Shown here: positions 1 through 9,193 of the stretch, one piece after another | Numbering within the stretch: position 1 is the first letter of the stretch | How the letters are laid out: each line of letters opens with the position of its first letter | From: Clostridia bacterium | GTDB lineage: Bacteria; Bacillota; Clostridia; Oscillospirales; CAG-382 | Assembly: GCA_017560085.1 (NCBI GenBank) | Contig: JAFYPA010000128.1 | Coordinates: 1-35,176 of the forward strand | Reading direction: 5' to 3' | DNA length: 35,176 nucleotides | Notes under the pieces: generated by a model | Databases searched by the model: none | Told to the model about the DNA's origin: nothing | Seen by the model: the letters and a program-made list of their open reading frames with translations, nothing else | Program-made: the position numbers and the translations under genes

Positions 1-20
1 ATAATGAATAATGAATAACG
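1..20. repeat. Short heptamer tandem repeat at window edge
   Basis: Two and a half copies of the 7-bp unit ATAATGA run from the first base of the window. The array may continue upstream of the window. Its 7-bp period matches the heptamer repeats at 16581-16615 and 30941-30972. Confidence 0.5.
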
Positions 21-30
21 GGCTTTTGGG

Positions 31-58
31 AGACTGCGGAGGCGGTCTTTTTTTCTTT
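31..58 (+). terminator. Intrinsic terminator of the gene upstream of the window
   Basis: AGACTGC and GCGGTCT form a 7-bp stem (one G-U pair) around a GGAG loop, followed by a run of T. It probably ends a gene lying before the window and insulates the ABC operon. Confidence 0.75.
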
Positions 59-124
59 TTGTCACGGAAGAAACACATCGGAATATGTAATAATTTTGCC
101 AATGTTCAATTCAAGTTAATAATT

Positions 125-153
125 TTGTGTTATCATTATCCTTGTATTATTAT
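125..153 (+). promoter_or_regulatory. Candidate promoter of the Gld-like ABC operon
   Basis: TTGTGT (125-130) and TATTAT (148-153) are 17 bp apart and end 49 bases before the ATPase start. It is the best sigma-A-like pair in this AT-rich stretch, but neither box is perfect. Confidence 0.4.
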
Positions 154-202
154 CTTTAATGTAAAATAGTGCAGTTATGCAATAAAATACAGGAGAAACA
201 CT

Positions 203-1171
203 ATGATTGAAATCAAAAACCTTGTCAAGCTGTACGGTACCAATCTTGCGGTTGACAATATTTCCTTTACGGTAAATGACGGTGAAATCGTCGGCTTCCT
301 CGGACCTAACGGTGCGGGTAAGAGTACCACTATGAATATCCTCACGGGCTACCTCTCCGCAACGGACGGCGAATGCCTTATCGGCGGTATTGATATTCTT
401 CAGAATCCTATTGCGGCAAAAAAGAAAATCGGCTATCTTCCCGAAATTCCGCCGGTTTATCTTGAAATGACGGTAAGAGAATACCTCAATTTCGTGTATG
501 ACCTTAAAAAGTCCACACTCAATAAGAAAAAGCACATTGACGAAATCTGTGAGGTTGTAAAGATTGCCCACGTTCAGCACAGACTCATCGGCAACCTTTC
601 CAAGGGCTACAGACAGAGAGTAGGCTTTGCTCAGGCACTTGTGGGCAACCCCGAGGTGCTTATATTCGATGAGCCTACGGTTGGTCTTGACCCGGTTCAG
701 ATTATCGAAATCAGAAACCTTATAAAGAGCCTCGGCAAGAATCACACGGTTATTCTCAGCACGCACATCCTCTCCGAGGTACAGGCTGTCTGCGACAGAA
801 TTGTTGTTATCAACAAGGGCAAAATCGTTGCAAACGCCACGGCAAAGGAGCTTGACGATATTTCGGGAGTGTCCTCAAAGTCAAAGCTCAAGGTGCTCGG
901 AAATCCCGATACGGTTATCTCGGCACTCAAGACCGTCGAGGGCGTTACGGAGGCTGTTCTTCTTGACGAGAAATTCGATGAGGCGGACTGCCACGCATAT
1001 ATCGTTACCGCAGACGGCTCGGACGACATAAGAAAGAAGATATTCTTTACTCTCGCCGCCCGTGAGCTTGCAATACTCAACTTTGAAGCCTGTGCCTCCA
1101 GCATTGAGGATATCTTCATATCTCTCGTTAAGGACGGCAAGGCGGAAGGCACGGAAGGAGGAAACAACTGA
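203..1171 (+). CDS. ABC transporter ATP-binding protein, GldA/NatA type
   Basis: This is the ATPase of an ABC-2 type transporter, 322 residues long and cytoplasmic. Visible motifs are Walker A GPNGAGKST (34-42), signature LSKGYRQ (132-138), Walker B VLIFDE (152-157) and the H-loop histidine in LSTH (188). The LSKGY signature replaces the usual LSGGQ and is normal for the GldA/NatA branch. The last 100 residues form an accessory domain common in this branch. AGGAG (191-195) supports the start. The stop overlaps the permease start as TGATG, so the two are translationally coupled. Together with the next three genes this matches the Gld-like cassette of many Clostridia (ATPase, permease, GldG-like, DUF4340). 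Its substrate is unknown, and Firmicutes carrying it do not glide. Confidence 0.93.
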   Translation: MIEIKNLVKLYGTNLAVDNISFTVNDGEIVGFLGPNGAGKSTTMNILTGYLSATDGECLIGGIDILQNPIAAKKKIGYLPEIPPVYLEMTVREYLNFVYDLKKSTLNKKKHIDEICEVVKIAHVQHRLIGNLSKGYRQRVGFAQALVGNPEVLIFDEPTVGLDPVQIIEIRNLIKSLGKNHTVILSTHILSEVQAVCDRIVVINKGKIVANATAKELDDISGVSSKSKLKVLGNPDTVISALKTVEGVTEAVLLDEKFDEADCHAYIVTADGSDDIRKKIFFTLAARELAILNFEACASSIEDIFISLVKDGKAEGTEGGNN

Positions 1172-1881
1172 TGCGAGCTATTTACAAAAGAGAAATGCTC
1201 TCATATTTTACATCTCCCATAGGCTATATCTTTATGGCTGTGTTTATGGCAATGTCGGGCATTATATTCTCCATATTCACCTTCCTCTCAAATACTACCG
1301 CAACGGCTACATACTTCCAGCTTCTTCTCTATATTTTCATTATCGTTATCCCGCTTCTTACAATGAAGCTTATGTCGGAGGAGAGAAAGCTCAAGACAGA
1401 GCAGATTCTTCTGACCTCGCCCGTAAGCATTTCGGGTATTATCCTTGCGAAGTTCTTTGCGGCATTCACTATGTTTGCGATAACCTTCCTCGCTTCGGAG
1501 GTGCTTCACTTCGCTGTGCTTGATAAATTCGCAGAGAACATAAACTACGCCGAGGTGCTCGGAAATATAGTCGGCATTCTTCTTATAGGTGCGGCGTTTA
1601 TCGCAATCGGACTTTTCATTTCCGCACTCACAGAAAGCCAGATTATCGCCGCAATTTCCACAATTGCCGCAATTCTCATACTTATCTGTATTTCAATGCT
1701 CGCAAATTACATCCCCAACGACTTTATCGCAGGCACCGTAAGATGGTTTGCAATCCTTTCGAGATTCACGCCCTTCACGGTAGGAATCTTTGACCTTGCC
1801 TCCATCGTATATTATATCAGCCTTTCCGTAATCTTCCTTTTCCTTTCCGTGCGCGTGTACGAAAAGCGCAGATGGAGCTGA
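1171..1881 (+). CDS. ABC-2 type permease, GldF-like
   Basis: A 236-residue integral membrane protein with about six hydrophobic segments and no ATPase motifs. The cytoplasmic loop MSEERKLKTEQILLTSPVS (about residues 69-87) is the conserved loop of GldF-like ABC-2 permeases. It would form the membrane channel with the ATPase encoded just upstream, whose stop codon it overlaps by one base. AAGGAGG at 1155-1161 is its ribosome binding site. The protein ends in a basic cytoplasmic tail. The family assignment is firm; the transported substrate cannot be read from the sequence. Confidence 0.9.
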   Translation: MRAIYKREMLSYFTSPIGYIFMAVFMAMSGIIFSIFTFLSNTTATATYFQLLLYIFIIVIPLLTMKLMSEERKLKTEQILLTSPVSISGIILAKFFAAFTMFAITFLASEVLHFAVLDKFAENINYAEVLGNIVGILLIGAAFIAIGLFISALTESQIIAAISTIAAILILICISMLANYIPNDFIAGTVRWFAILSRFTPFTVGIFDLASIVYYISLSVIFLFLSVRVYEKRRWS

Positions 1882-1932
1882 GGAAAAGAAGTCTTCACAT
1901 AACACGGAACGAATACAGAAAGGAACAACAAA

Positions 1933-3462
1933 ATGAACGCAAAAAAGTTTTTCGGGTCAAGAAAATTCAAATACGGCTCTGTGGCAATCGTGCTGTCCGT
2001 CGTGTTTGTGGCTCTTGTTCTCGTTTTCAATATTATGCTGACGGTAATAGGTCAGAAGTACTCAATTTACGCAGACCTTACAACAGAGGAATTTTACACG
2101 GTTTCCGAATCAAGCAAGACACAGCTTGAGGGCGTGGACCTTCCCGTGGAAATCGTATTCTTTCAGAAGAGAGAGGACATTCCCGACCCCACACAGACGG
2201 CAAATGCTCTCGGCTATGTAAAGTATCTCGCTGAGGAATACAAGAAGAGCTTTGACTTCGTGGACGTAAAGTACATAGATATGGTAGCAAGCCCCGCCGC
2301 GGCAAACGCCTACAGAAACAGCACCAACGACACCATAAGAAACGACTCTGTCGTTATAGTGTGTCCTGCAACGGGCAAGAAGAAAATCATTCAGATAAAG
2401 GGCTTCTTCACCTTCCAGCAGTCAGGCGAGCTTTACGGCTTCAACGGTGAAAAGGTGATTACCTCCAACATTCTTCAGGTGGCAAACACAAGAAAATCCA
2501 AGGCATACTTCACCACAGGCCACGATGAATTCATCGGCTATATGGACGCAAACGGAAACACAAGATACACCTACATCCTCGACCTTCTCGCAGAGCAGGG
2601 CTACGAAATAGGTGCCGTTGACCTTGCGACGGGCGACATCCCCGCCGATGCCGATCTTGTTATAATAAATCAGCCCACAAAGGACTTCGCAGGCTATTCG
2701 GCCGAGGAAGCGGGCGGTACAAACGAAATCGAAAAGATAAAGAACTACATCCAGAAGGACTACGGCGATGTTATGGTGGTGCTTTCCTCCTCCGCAAAGG
2801 ATCTTCCCGAGCTTCGTGAGGTTATGCAGGAGAACTTCGGTATAGCCTATGTTCCTCAGACGGTTCTTTCCGATACAACCGCTAACACGGTAGGCTCGGA
2901 CGGCGGTCTTATCATCACAAGAGGTGCGGGCGAGAACACCAGCTTCGAGTATCAGATGCACAAGTCCGTAACGGAAAAGGGCATCAAGATTATCGCTCCC
3001 TACAGCGTACCCCTTCAGATTGTGGGCAACGCAGACAAATATACCGCTCCCGTTATAGTTTCATCCCCCGAAAGTAAAATCGTGGGCGTGGCAGAGGACG
3101 GAAGTGCGGCTGAAATGGCGGCTCCCAACGTTCCCGTGGTTGCCATTTCAAGTAAAATCGCCTACGACGAAAATCAGAACGAAAAGCGAGGCAGTCTTCT
3201 TGTTGTCGGCTCTGCGCTTATCTTTGAGGAGGCAATCGCAAAGAACTCCGCATACGGTAACACGGACTTCTTCTACGGAATCCTCAAGAGCCTGGGCAAT
3301 AAGTCCATCGTCTCGGATATTCCCACAAAGCCCTTCAGCGATAACTACCTTGATATCACAAAGAAGGACGCAAACACAATGACAGTTTTCGTAACGGCAC
3401 TCTTCCCGCTTATTCTTGTGGTTCTGGGAACGGTGGTATGGTTCAGAAGAAAACGCAAGTAA
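1933..3462 (+). CDS. GldG-like ABC auxiliary protein
   Basis: A 509-residue protein with one membrane helix near the N-terminus (about 16-38), a large extracytoplasmic domain, and a C-terminal helix (about 485-505) ending in RRKRK. This architecture, with the segment VYTVSE-like EEFYTVSESSKTQL early in the exterior domain, is that of the GldG / ABC_transp_aux family. The exterior domain resembles proteins that assist ABC-2 permeases rather than enzymes. AAAGGA lies 10 bases upstream of the ATG. It follows the permease by 51 bases and precedes the DUF4340 protein by 18, so it belongs to the same operon. The molecular role of GldG-like proteins outside gliding bacteria is not established. Confidence 0.85.
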   Translation: MNAKKFFGSRKFKYGSVAIVLSVVFVALVLVFNIMLTVIGQKYSIYADLTTEEFYTVSESSKTQLEGVDLPVEIVFFQKREDIPDPTQTANALGYVKYLAEEYKKSFDFVDVKYIDMVASPAAANAYRNSTNDTIRNDSVVIVCPATGKKKIIQIKGFFTFQQSGELYGFNGEKVITSNILQVANTRKSKAYFTTGHDEFIGYMDANGNTRYTYILDLLAEQGYEIGAVDLATGDIPADADLVIINQPTKDFAGYSAEEAGGTNEIEKIKNYIQKDYGDVMVVLSSSAKDLPELREVMQENFGIAYVPQTVLSDTTANTVGSDGGLIITRGAGENTSFEYQMHKSVTEKGIKIIAPYSVPLQIVGNADKYTAPVIVSSPESKIVGVAEDGSAAEMAAPNVPVVAISSKIAYDENQNEKRGSLLVVGSALIFEEAIAKNSAYGNTDFFYGILKSLGNKSIVSDIPTKPFSDNYLDITKKDANTMTVFVTALFPLILVVLGTVVWFRRKRK

Positions 3463-3480
3463 TATAAACAGGAGTACCCT

Positions 3481-5076
3481 ATGGAAAATACAAACAAGCA
3501 GAAGTCCCTCTTCAAAAGACAGCTTACCCTCATCGGAGTGATAGCTTCCGCAGTGGTTGTGCTTCTTGTGTGTGCCGTTGTTCTTAAAAATCTCGGAATA
3601 GTAAACATCTTCGGTGATGACGGGGAGGTAACGGAAAGCACGGGCAAAGCCAAATACGACGAGGACGGCGACCTTCTCGGAATTCAGGACAGACCCTATA
3701 TTTACGATGTAATTCCGCTTGAAAAGGTATCCACCATCGAAATTCAGAATGTGGATCCCGTAAGCGGTGAAAAGAGAAGCTTCGCCTTCTATATGGACCC
3801 CATCGCGGAAAACCTTATCCTTGCGGGCAGAGAAATGCTTTCCTTCGACAAGGAAAAGCTCTCTTATCTTTACGTAAACACCTGCAATATGCTCTCTATG
3901 ACCAAGGTGCAGAATCCTTCCGAGGACCTTTCACAGTACGGTCTTGCGGGCGGAATTTCGGATACCTGGTTTATCGTAACCACAACCGACGGCGAGAAGA
4001 AGCAGGTTTACATCGGAGACAAGCTTCCCACGGGGGCGGCATACTACTGCAAGAGCTCGGAAAAGCCCCATATCTACGTTATTGACACAATGATAGAGCA
4101 GTGCGTTCTCGCATCTCCCGACGACTTCATCGTCCCCATGCTCTGCCCTCCCATCGAGCAGCAGGCTATGTATACGATTGACAACATAAAGCTTATAACA
4201 GACGGCGAGCTTAAGGTAAATCTCGAGCTTGCTCCCAAGGATCTGTACGACAGCGGCTCGGGCGTTGCATTTTCACATATTATGACATATCCCGGCGGAT
4301 ATACCGTTGCACAGACGGTGGTGGATACAATACTTCAGAAGCTCTGTGCATTTCAGGGCACATCCGTTGTGGAATCCGACCTTTTCGGACTTTACAATGT
4401 AGAAGCAGGTGCAGAGCTTGACGAGGCGGCAGCAGAGGCAAGACTCAAGGAAATCCTTGAGAAGTACGGCTTCGTGAAGCCCTCCCACGAAATCCACTAC
4501 ACATATGACGGCAAGGATTACAAGGTTATTTTCGGCAACAAAACCGAGGACGGAGGCCACTACTACGCAATGAATATGACACAGATGACAATCTGCTCCG
4601 TGCCCTGTGCCGATGTTGAGTTCCTTGATTACGATATTCTTAAGTTTGTGGATAAGTACATCTTCCAGATGAACATAGACAACCTTGCAAGCATAGACGT
4701 AAAGACAAGAAAATCCCACGAAACCTTCCTTCTTGAGGGCGAAAAGCAGGAGCTTGTCGTAAAGAAGAAGTCGGACGGCAAGGCGGTTGACACAAAGACC
4801 TTCAGACAGTTCTATATCGATGTTCTGCTTGTAACCCTTACGGGTAAGGCGGATTCCTATGATACCTCCAACGAGGTGCTGTCCTATACCTTCACCACAC
4901 GCGGCGGAAGAACCTATGAATATAAGTTCTACGATATCTCCACCACAAAGGTATTCTTCACGGTGGACGGTAAGGGCGAGTTCTATGTTAACCGTGACAG
5001 CGTAAACAAGGTAATCGGCAACTTCGATATGCTTATGGCGGGCAAGACCTTTATGTCAGAGGCTCTCGGAGGCTGA
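3481..5076 (+). CDS. DUF4340-like membrane-anchored protein
   Basis: A 531-residue protein with a short basic N-terminus, one membrane helix (about 18-38) and a long extracytoplasmic part of repeated beta-rich modules. The phrase DTWFIVTTTDGEKKQVYIGDK (split here by family knowledge, around residues 160-180) is typical of DUF4340 domains. These domains almost always follow a GldG-like gene in ABC cassettes, as here. GGAG at 3471-3474 serves as ribosome binding site. It probably forms a cell-surface complex with the permease and GldG-like partner. Function unknown; the family call depends on both the sequence pattern and the gene order. Confidence 0.8.
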   Translation: MENTNKQKSLFKRQLTLIGVIASAVVVLLVCAVVLKNLGIVNIFGDDGEVTESTGKAKYDEDGDLLGIQDRPYIYDVIPLEKVSTIEIQNVDPVSGEKRSFAFYMDPIAENLILAGREMLSFDKEKLSYLYVNTCNMLSMTKVQNPSEDLSQYGLAGGISDTWFIVTTTDGEKKQVYIGDKLPTGAAYYCKSSEKPHIYVIDTMIEQCVLASPDDFIVPMLCPPIEQQAMYTIDNIKLITDGELKVNLELAPKDLYDSGSGVAFSHIMTYPGGYTVAQTVVDTILQKLCAFQGTSVVESDLFGLYNVEAGAELDEAAAEARLKEILEKYGFVKPSHEIHYTYDGKDYKVIFGNKTEDGGHYYAMNMTQMTICSVPCADVEFLDYDILKFVDKYIFQMNIDNLASIDVKTRKSHETFLLEGEKQELVVKKKSDGKAVDTKTFRQFYIDVLLVTLTGKADSYDTSNEVLSYTFTTRGGRTYEYKFYDISTTKVFFTVDGKGEFYVNRDSVNKVIGNFDMLMAGKTFMSEALGG

Positions 5077-5079
5077 GAG

Positions 5080-5103
5080 ACAAACGGAAATACAAACGGA
5101 AAT
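5080..5103 (+). repeat. Two tandem 12-bp copies before the fifth operon gene
   Basis: ACAAACGGAAAT occurs twice end to end, immediately upstream of the ribosome binding site of the next gene. It may simply reflect slippage in an A-rich spacer. Confidence 0.6.
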
Positions 5104-5126
5104 ACAAAAGAAAGGAAAGGGACATA

Positions 5127-6806
5127 ATGGGATTTTTTGATAAATTCGATAAGATTCTTGAAAAAATAAAGCTCGGCAGAAACGACGAAATCCCCGCAGA
5201 CCTGCTTGATGAGGCGGAATATCCCGAGGAGTCCGATGTTATCCTCGATTCCTTCCCGCAGGACGAGGAGGAAACAACGGAATATGCGGAATACACGGAA
5301 GAGGAAGCACCTGCCGACATCGAAACAGAAATCACGGACGAGATGAGAAGCGAGAGCATTGCCGCATTCAGAGGCAGATTCAGAGTGCATTTCCCCGCAT
5401 CTCTCGGTACCGTTGAGGCACATATGCAGCTTCCCCTTATGGCGGGAGCATCCTTCGATGCCTCGGCTGTTGTTGAATACGCAAGAAACGAGGTTTACTC
5501 AAAGCTTGAGAACGACGAGGAAAAGCTTTCTATGCTGGGTCAGGCGGCAGTTGCAAAGGTTGCAATGTACCTTGAAAAGCATCTTTCGGATGCGGACTTT
5601 GATGAGATTTACGCCTCGGTAAAGAAGGCTCCCACGGAATCCCTTGAGAAAACCTGGATAGTTCTCGACTTCTACGGCAAAATGCTGAAGGCGGATTTTA
5701 CCGAGAATATCGGCAAGGTATATAAAATCGTAACGGATGAAATAATCACAAGAGAAATGCCCGTAAAGACCGCAGGAAAGCCCGAATCCTACGAGGAGCT
5801 TCTTGAAGCGGCGGCAAAGGCTTCGGCAGAGAATCCCGATTCCGAAGAGCTCACTTCACTTAAGAAGGCACTCTTCGCAAAACTTCTCGGACTTGAGAAA
5901 ATTTTCGTGCTGAACGATGCGGGCTTTGATAAGGGCTTCCCTTATGCGGGTGCGGACGGCAGAATCGAAATCCAGACGGACAAGGCACGCGCAAGTGCTC
6001 TTAAGGACTATCTTGAGGGCAAGGGCGAGGCTGTCGTTACCGTTGAGGAATACTCGGACGGTGAAATTGACAAGCTCTTTGACAAGATAATTCACTGCGG
6101 ACTTTCAGAAATAAGACTTGACAACGGTCTTACTCCCGCAGAGCTTGATACAGCAGACCTTTTCGAAACGGGCGAGAGAAACCTTATTGAGGTTTCCGGC
6201 AGAAGCGCAAGAGGCTATTTCCTCCGTGAGCTTCAGTACAGATACAGACTTGAAAATCTCCTTGCGGACAAAACGGACAGCGAGGAATACGCAAATCTCA
6301 GTTCCGCAATGCAGAAGGCCCGTGAAAACGGCTACCGTGCACTTGCGGGAAGTCTTGTGTACGCTCTCCATATGGGAGAGGGTAAGAACGGCACAACTCT
6401 TTACACTCCCAAGGCTCTTGATGCCGCAAGGGAAATTATGAAGGCAATGGGCACATCGGACGAAAGCATTCTCATAGCACCGGGCGACGACGGCTTTGAG
6501 GCTTTCGGCGAGGAGCTTAATCTCAGAAGCATCCCCAAGCGGAACAGTCCTCCCGAGGAGGGCTTCGTATGTGCATTTACGGATATCGGAAATGCGGAGA
6601 AGATTTACTCAAAATTCGAGGACAGAGGCGTTGATCACGCAATTGTTGCGGTAACCCTCGGTGAGCTCTGCAGAGGTAGTATGGCATATGCGGGCTTTGT
6701 TCTGGATATGAGCTCCTACGGTCTTGAAATCTCCAAGGACAAATTCGTTGCAATCAGCGAATGCGTAAAGGAGAAGGGTCCCCTTGTAGCAGGCAAGGAA
6801 ATCTGA
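5127..6806 (+). CDS. Unrecognised acidic protein, possible C-terminal SseB-like domain
   Basis: A 559-residue soluble protein with no signal peptide or membrane helix. The first 80 residues begin amphipathic (MGFFDKFDKILEKIKL) and then become very acidic. The central part is helix-rich with many Glu, Lys and Ala. The last 60 residues (AFTDIGNAEKIYSKF, then VTLGELCRG, then YAGFVLDMSSYGLEISKDKF) loosely resemble SseB-type domains, but I hold that weakly. AAAGGAAAGG precedes the start. It is the last gene of the ABC operon, 50 bases after the DUF4340 gene and just before a terminator. It may be a cytoplasmic partner of the transporter. I do not recognise the full-length family. Confidence 0.75.
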   Translation: MGFFDKFDKILEKIKLGRNDEIPADLLDEAEYPEESDVILDSFPQDEEETTEYAEYTEEEAPADIETEITDEMRSESIAAFRGRFRVHFPASLGTVEAHMQLPLMAGASFDASAVVEYARNEVYSKLENDEEKLSMLGQAAVAKVAMYLEKHLSDADFDEIYASVKKAPTESLEKTWIVLDFYGKMLKADFTENIGKVYKIVTDEIITREMPVKTAGKPESYEELLEAAAKASAENPDSEELTSLKKALFAKLLGLEKIFVLNDAGFDKGFPYAGADGRIEIQTDKARASALKDYLEGKGEAVVTVEEYSDGEIDKLFDKIIHCGLSEIRLDNGLTPAELDTADLFETGERNLIEVSGRSARGYFLRELQYRYRLENLLADKTDSEEYANLSSAMQKARENGYRALAGSLVYALHMGEGKNGTTLYTPKALDAAREIMKAMGTSDESILIAPGDDGFEAFGEELNLRSIPKRNSPPEEGFVCAFTDIGNAEKIYSKFEDRGVDHAIVAVTLGELCRGSMAYAGFVLDMSSYGLEISKDKFVAISECVKEKGPLVAGKEI

Positions 6807-6818
6807 TTTATAAAAATG

Positions 6819-6858
6819 AAGCCTCGGCAGACGGAATCACCGAAAGCCGAGGCTTTTT
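6819..6858. terminator. Bidirectional terminator between the ABC operon and GRE1
   Basis: AAGCCTCGGC and GCCGAGGCTT form a perfect 10-bp stem followed by T's. Read on the other strand it has A-rich flanks suitable for ending the convergent gene at 6862. Confidence 0.85.
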
Positions 6859-6861
6859 ATA

Positions 6862-9012
6862 TCATTTTGAGCTCTGAATTATAAACGCATCCTGCTCTTC
6901 TCTTGAAAGATTCACAAAGAACACGTTCCATCCGCAGACACGCACCTGAAGATTCTTGTATTTTTCGGGATTCTTCTGTGCCGCCTTGAGTATTTTCGCA
7001 TCGAATACATTCCCGTGAAGGGCAAGACCGCCCATCGAGAAGTAGGTTTTTACTATACCCAGCATCGCACAAAGTCCGTCCTCACCGCTGACAGCACTCG
7101 GGTGAAGCACATAGTCAAGCACCGTGCCGTTGGAGAATGCCGTGTGGTCTATTTTCGCAACCGAGGTTAGTACGGCGGTGATGCCCTTTTTGTCCATTCC
7201 GATTACGGGACAGAGATTTTTTGAGAATGGCTCGCCTGCTTTTCTTCCGTCGGGGGTTGCCATTATGCCCTTGCCATAGGAGAAGCACCTGTCAATGCTG
7301 TAGCATCCCGCTTTGTACACACCGCCTCTGCCGTTGGGCTTGTTGTTGGTTATCTCTCCGATAAAGTCTGTGAATTCCTTCATAAGGCTGTCCGTGAGAG
7401 GCTCGTTGTTTCCGTACTTTTCGGGAAGATTTTTTGCATAGGTAAGCAAATCCTCGTTGCCCTCCCAGTTGCTTTTCAGTATATCGAAAAGCTCGGAGAG
7501 GGTTACCTTCTTTTCATCGTAAACTATCCTCTTAACGGCGGCAACCGAATCCGCAACCGTTGCGATGCCCATAAAGTTCAGCGAGCTGTTGTTGTATTTT
7601 GCACTGCCCTCGAATACATCAATTCCCGCCTTTACCGCATATTCGCAAAGCCCCGACACAAAAAGGTCGGCGTTTACCTCGGGATAATGCTTTTCTATGG
7701 CGTTTATGAATTCCACGCTTCTGTCACGAATCGCACGAATCTGCGCCTTTACGGCATCCTTGAACTGATCAAAGCTTTGCGGAATGCCTGTGTCAAATGT
7801 CATAAGCCGTCCCGATGAGAGGTCCTTACCGCCCGTGATTACATACTCTATCGCCTTGGGCATAGCAATTGCGCTGTTACCCGTGCAGGGCATTTCCACA
7901 CCCCACGAAGCATTTTCGTAGCATCCCACGGGAACGTAATTTCTTGCATCCGCTTCCTCTATTCCCACACGCATAAGACCCTTGACGGCAACGGCATCGT
8001 TCATCATAAGGAAGCTGCTGTGACCCCGTCTTATACAGTCAAGCACAAGCTTTGTAAAGCTGTCGGGAGTCTTGTCGGAAATTCTGACGTGGATTTTCGG
8101 GCTGTGAATTTCCAATTCGTCGTATATTTCCACAATCATATATGAAATTGCGTTTGTAACCTCGCTCCTTCCATCGGGAGCTTCACCGCCGATGGTGAAG
8201 GGCAGGTCAAAGGGAATGTGTGCCGCCCACATCTTGAAAAGGAAGTAACGCATAAATTCACGGATTTGTCCGTCGGTGTATCTTCCGCTTTCGATGTCCT
8301 TCTTGTAGAAGGGATAAAGAAGCACATCCATTCTTCCGAGAGTACGGCAACGCTCACCCGTGATGATTTCGTGCAGAGCAAAGAACAGCCATATTATCTG
8401 CATAGCCTCGTAGGTGGTTTCGGGTGCTCTTTCGGTAAGAGCCGAAAGACAGTCCGCACATTCCGTGTTATAGGGGCGTACCGCATCGGAAAGCCTTTTT
8501 GCAAGCTTTATGGATGATTCCCAGGTGATAATTGCGGATTCATAGAAAATCCTCTGCTTTTCCGAAAGCTCCGCCTTTTGGTCACGCTCACGCTTCAGCC
8601 TTTCGATTACGCCGGTAAATCCAAGCTCGCAAAGTGCCCTTGTGTCGGGAGTCAGATGACCGTAATCCGCATCCGAGCGACCCGCACCGACCCTTGAGGA
8701 AAAATCCCAGAATTCACGCATATCGGCAAAGTGCTTGCTCATTACCTTGTTGTGCCACGTCCATTTCTGTCCGCCGAGAATTCCCACAACATTGAGCTTG
8801 TCTTGAAAATAATCCTCCCTGTCGACGGCAATCTGTCCCTCGTTTACAAGAAGCTCAAGAGTTTTCGCCTTTGCGAGCGCACGGGGAAGGTCTGTTTCGG
8901 TGAACAATCTTTTCACCGTTTCCGCAAGCTCCTGCTTTTCTTTTCCGCTACTCGTTATCCATTCGGGATTTTTAAATTGTACGGCAAGCTTTTCCTTTAC
9001 ATCGCAGAACAT
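6862..9012 (-). CDS. Glycyl radical enzyme (GRE1), PFL-like superfamily, function unknown
   Basis: A 716-residue GRE, somewhat shorter than the usual 780-850. The cysteine loop is VPVGCYENASW, giving thiyl Cys364 and a Glu two residues later (366), the CxE pattern of GRE eliminases and decarboxylases. The glycyl radical site is RVCGW near the C-terminus (Gly694). The mechanism would be radical hydrogen abstraction after activation by a separate radical-SAM enzyme, which is not encoded nearby. A divergent AraC gene (9194) and a consensus promoter between them suggest induction by its substrate. The start is the first ATG; a clear Shine-Dalgarno is not visible (GGGCGG lies rather far upstream). 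Substrate cannot be assigned: it is clearly not classical pyruvate formate-lyase, which has two adjacent cysteines. Confidence 0.88.
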   Translation of the reverse strand: MFCDVKEKLAVQFKNPEWITSSGKEKQELAETVKRLFTETDLPRALAKAKTLELLVNEGQIAVDREDYFQDKLNVVGILGGQKWTWHNKVMSKHFADMREFWDFSSRVGAGRSDADYGHLTPDTRALCELGFTGVIERLKRERDQKAELSEKQRIFYESAIITWESSIKLAKRLSDAVRPYNTECADCLSALTERAPETTYEAMQIIWLFFALHEIITGERCRTLGRMDVLLYPFYKKDIESGRYTDGQIREFMRYFLFKMWAAHIPFDLPFTIGGEAPDGRSEVTNAISYMIVEIYDELEIHSPKIHVRISDKTPDSFTKLVLDCIRRGHSSFLMMNDAVAVKGLMRVGIEEADARNYVPVGCYENASWGVEMPCTGNSAIAMPKAIEYVITGGKDLSSGRLMTFDTGIPQSFDQFKDAVKAQIRAIRDRSVEFINAIEKHYPEVNADLFVSGLCEYAVKAGIDVFEGSAKYNNSSLNFMGIATVADSVAAVKRIVYDEKKVTLSELFDILKSNWEGNEDLLTYAKNLPEKYGNNEPLTDSLMKEFTDFIGEITNNKPNGRGGVYKAGCYSIDRCFSYGKGIMATPDGRKAGEPFSKNLCPVIGMDKKGITAVLTSVAKIDHTAFSNGTVLDYVLHPSAVSGEDGLCAMLGIVKTYFSMGGLALHGNVFDAKILKAAQKNPEKYKNLQVRVCGWNVFFVNLSREEQDAFIIQSSK

Positions 9013-9052
9013 AGATTATAATACCGCCCTTCGAAGGTGATTTTTCGATTAT

Positions 9053-9081
9053 ATAATACGCCGAAATGCGGTGGAAGTCAA
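9053..9081 (-). promoter_or_regulatory. Promoter of GRE1
   Basis: Read on the minus strand, TTGACT (9081-9076) and TATTAT (9058-9053) are separated by exactly 17 bp, 41 bases before the start codon. A perfect 10-bp palindrome CCTTCGAAGG (9028-9037) lies in the transcribed leader. Confidence 0.7.
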
Positions 9082-9142
9082 TGAAGAAATCAAAGTTATT
9101 TGGATAATTCAAAACAAATTAACGCAATTTTTATAAAATTTG

Positions 9143-9171
9143 TTGATTTTTCAAAACAGATGTGATAATAT
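9143..9171 (+). promoter_or_regulatory. Promoter of the AraC gene at 9194
   Basis: TTGATT (9143-9148), 17-bp spacer, then an extended TGATAATAT -10 region (TAATAT at 9166-9171). The direct repeat TTCAAAACA occurs at 9108-9116 and inside this spacer at 9150-9158, 42 bp apart, a possible regulator-binding pair. Confidence 0.65.
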
Positions 9172-9193
9172 AACAGAAAAGGGGTGAATCTCT

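Noticed and set aside
6862..9012. Pyruvate formate-lyase (pflB)
   Set aside because: There is no adjacent Cys-Cys pair, the protein is shorter, and no pflA or formate transporter lies nearby.
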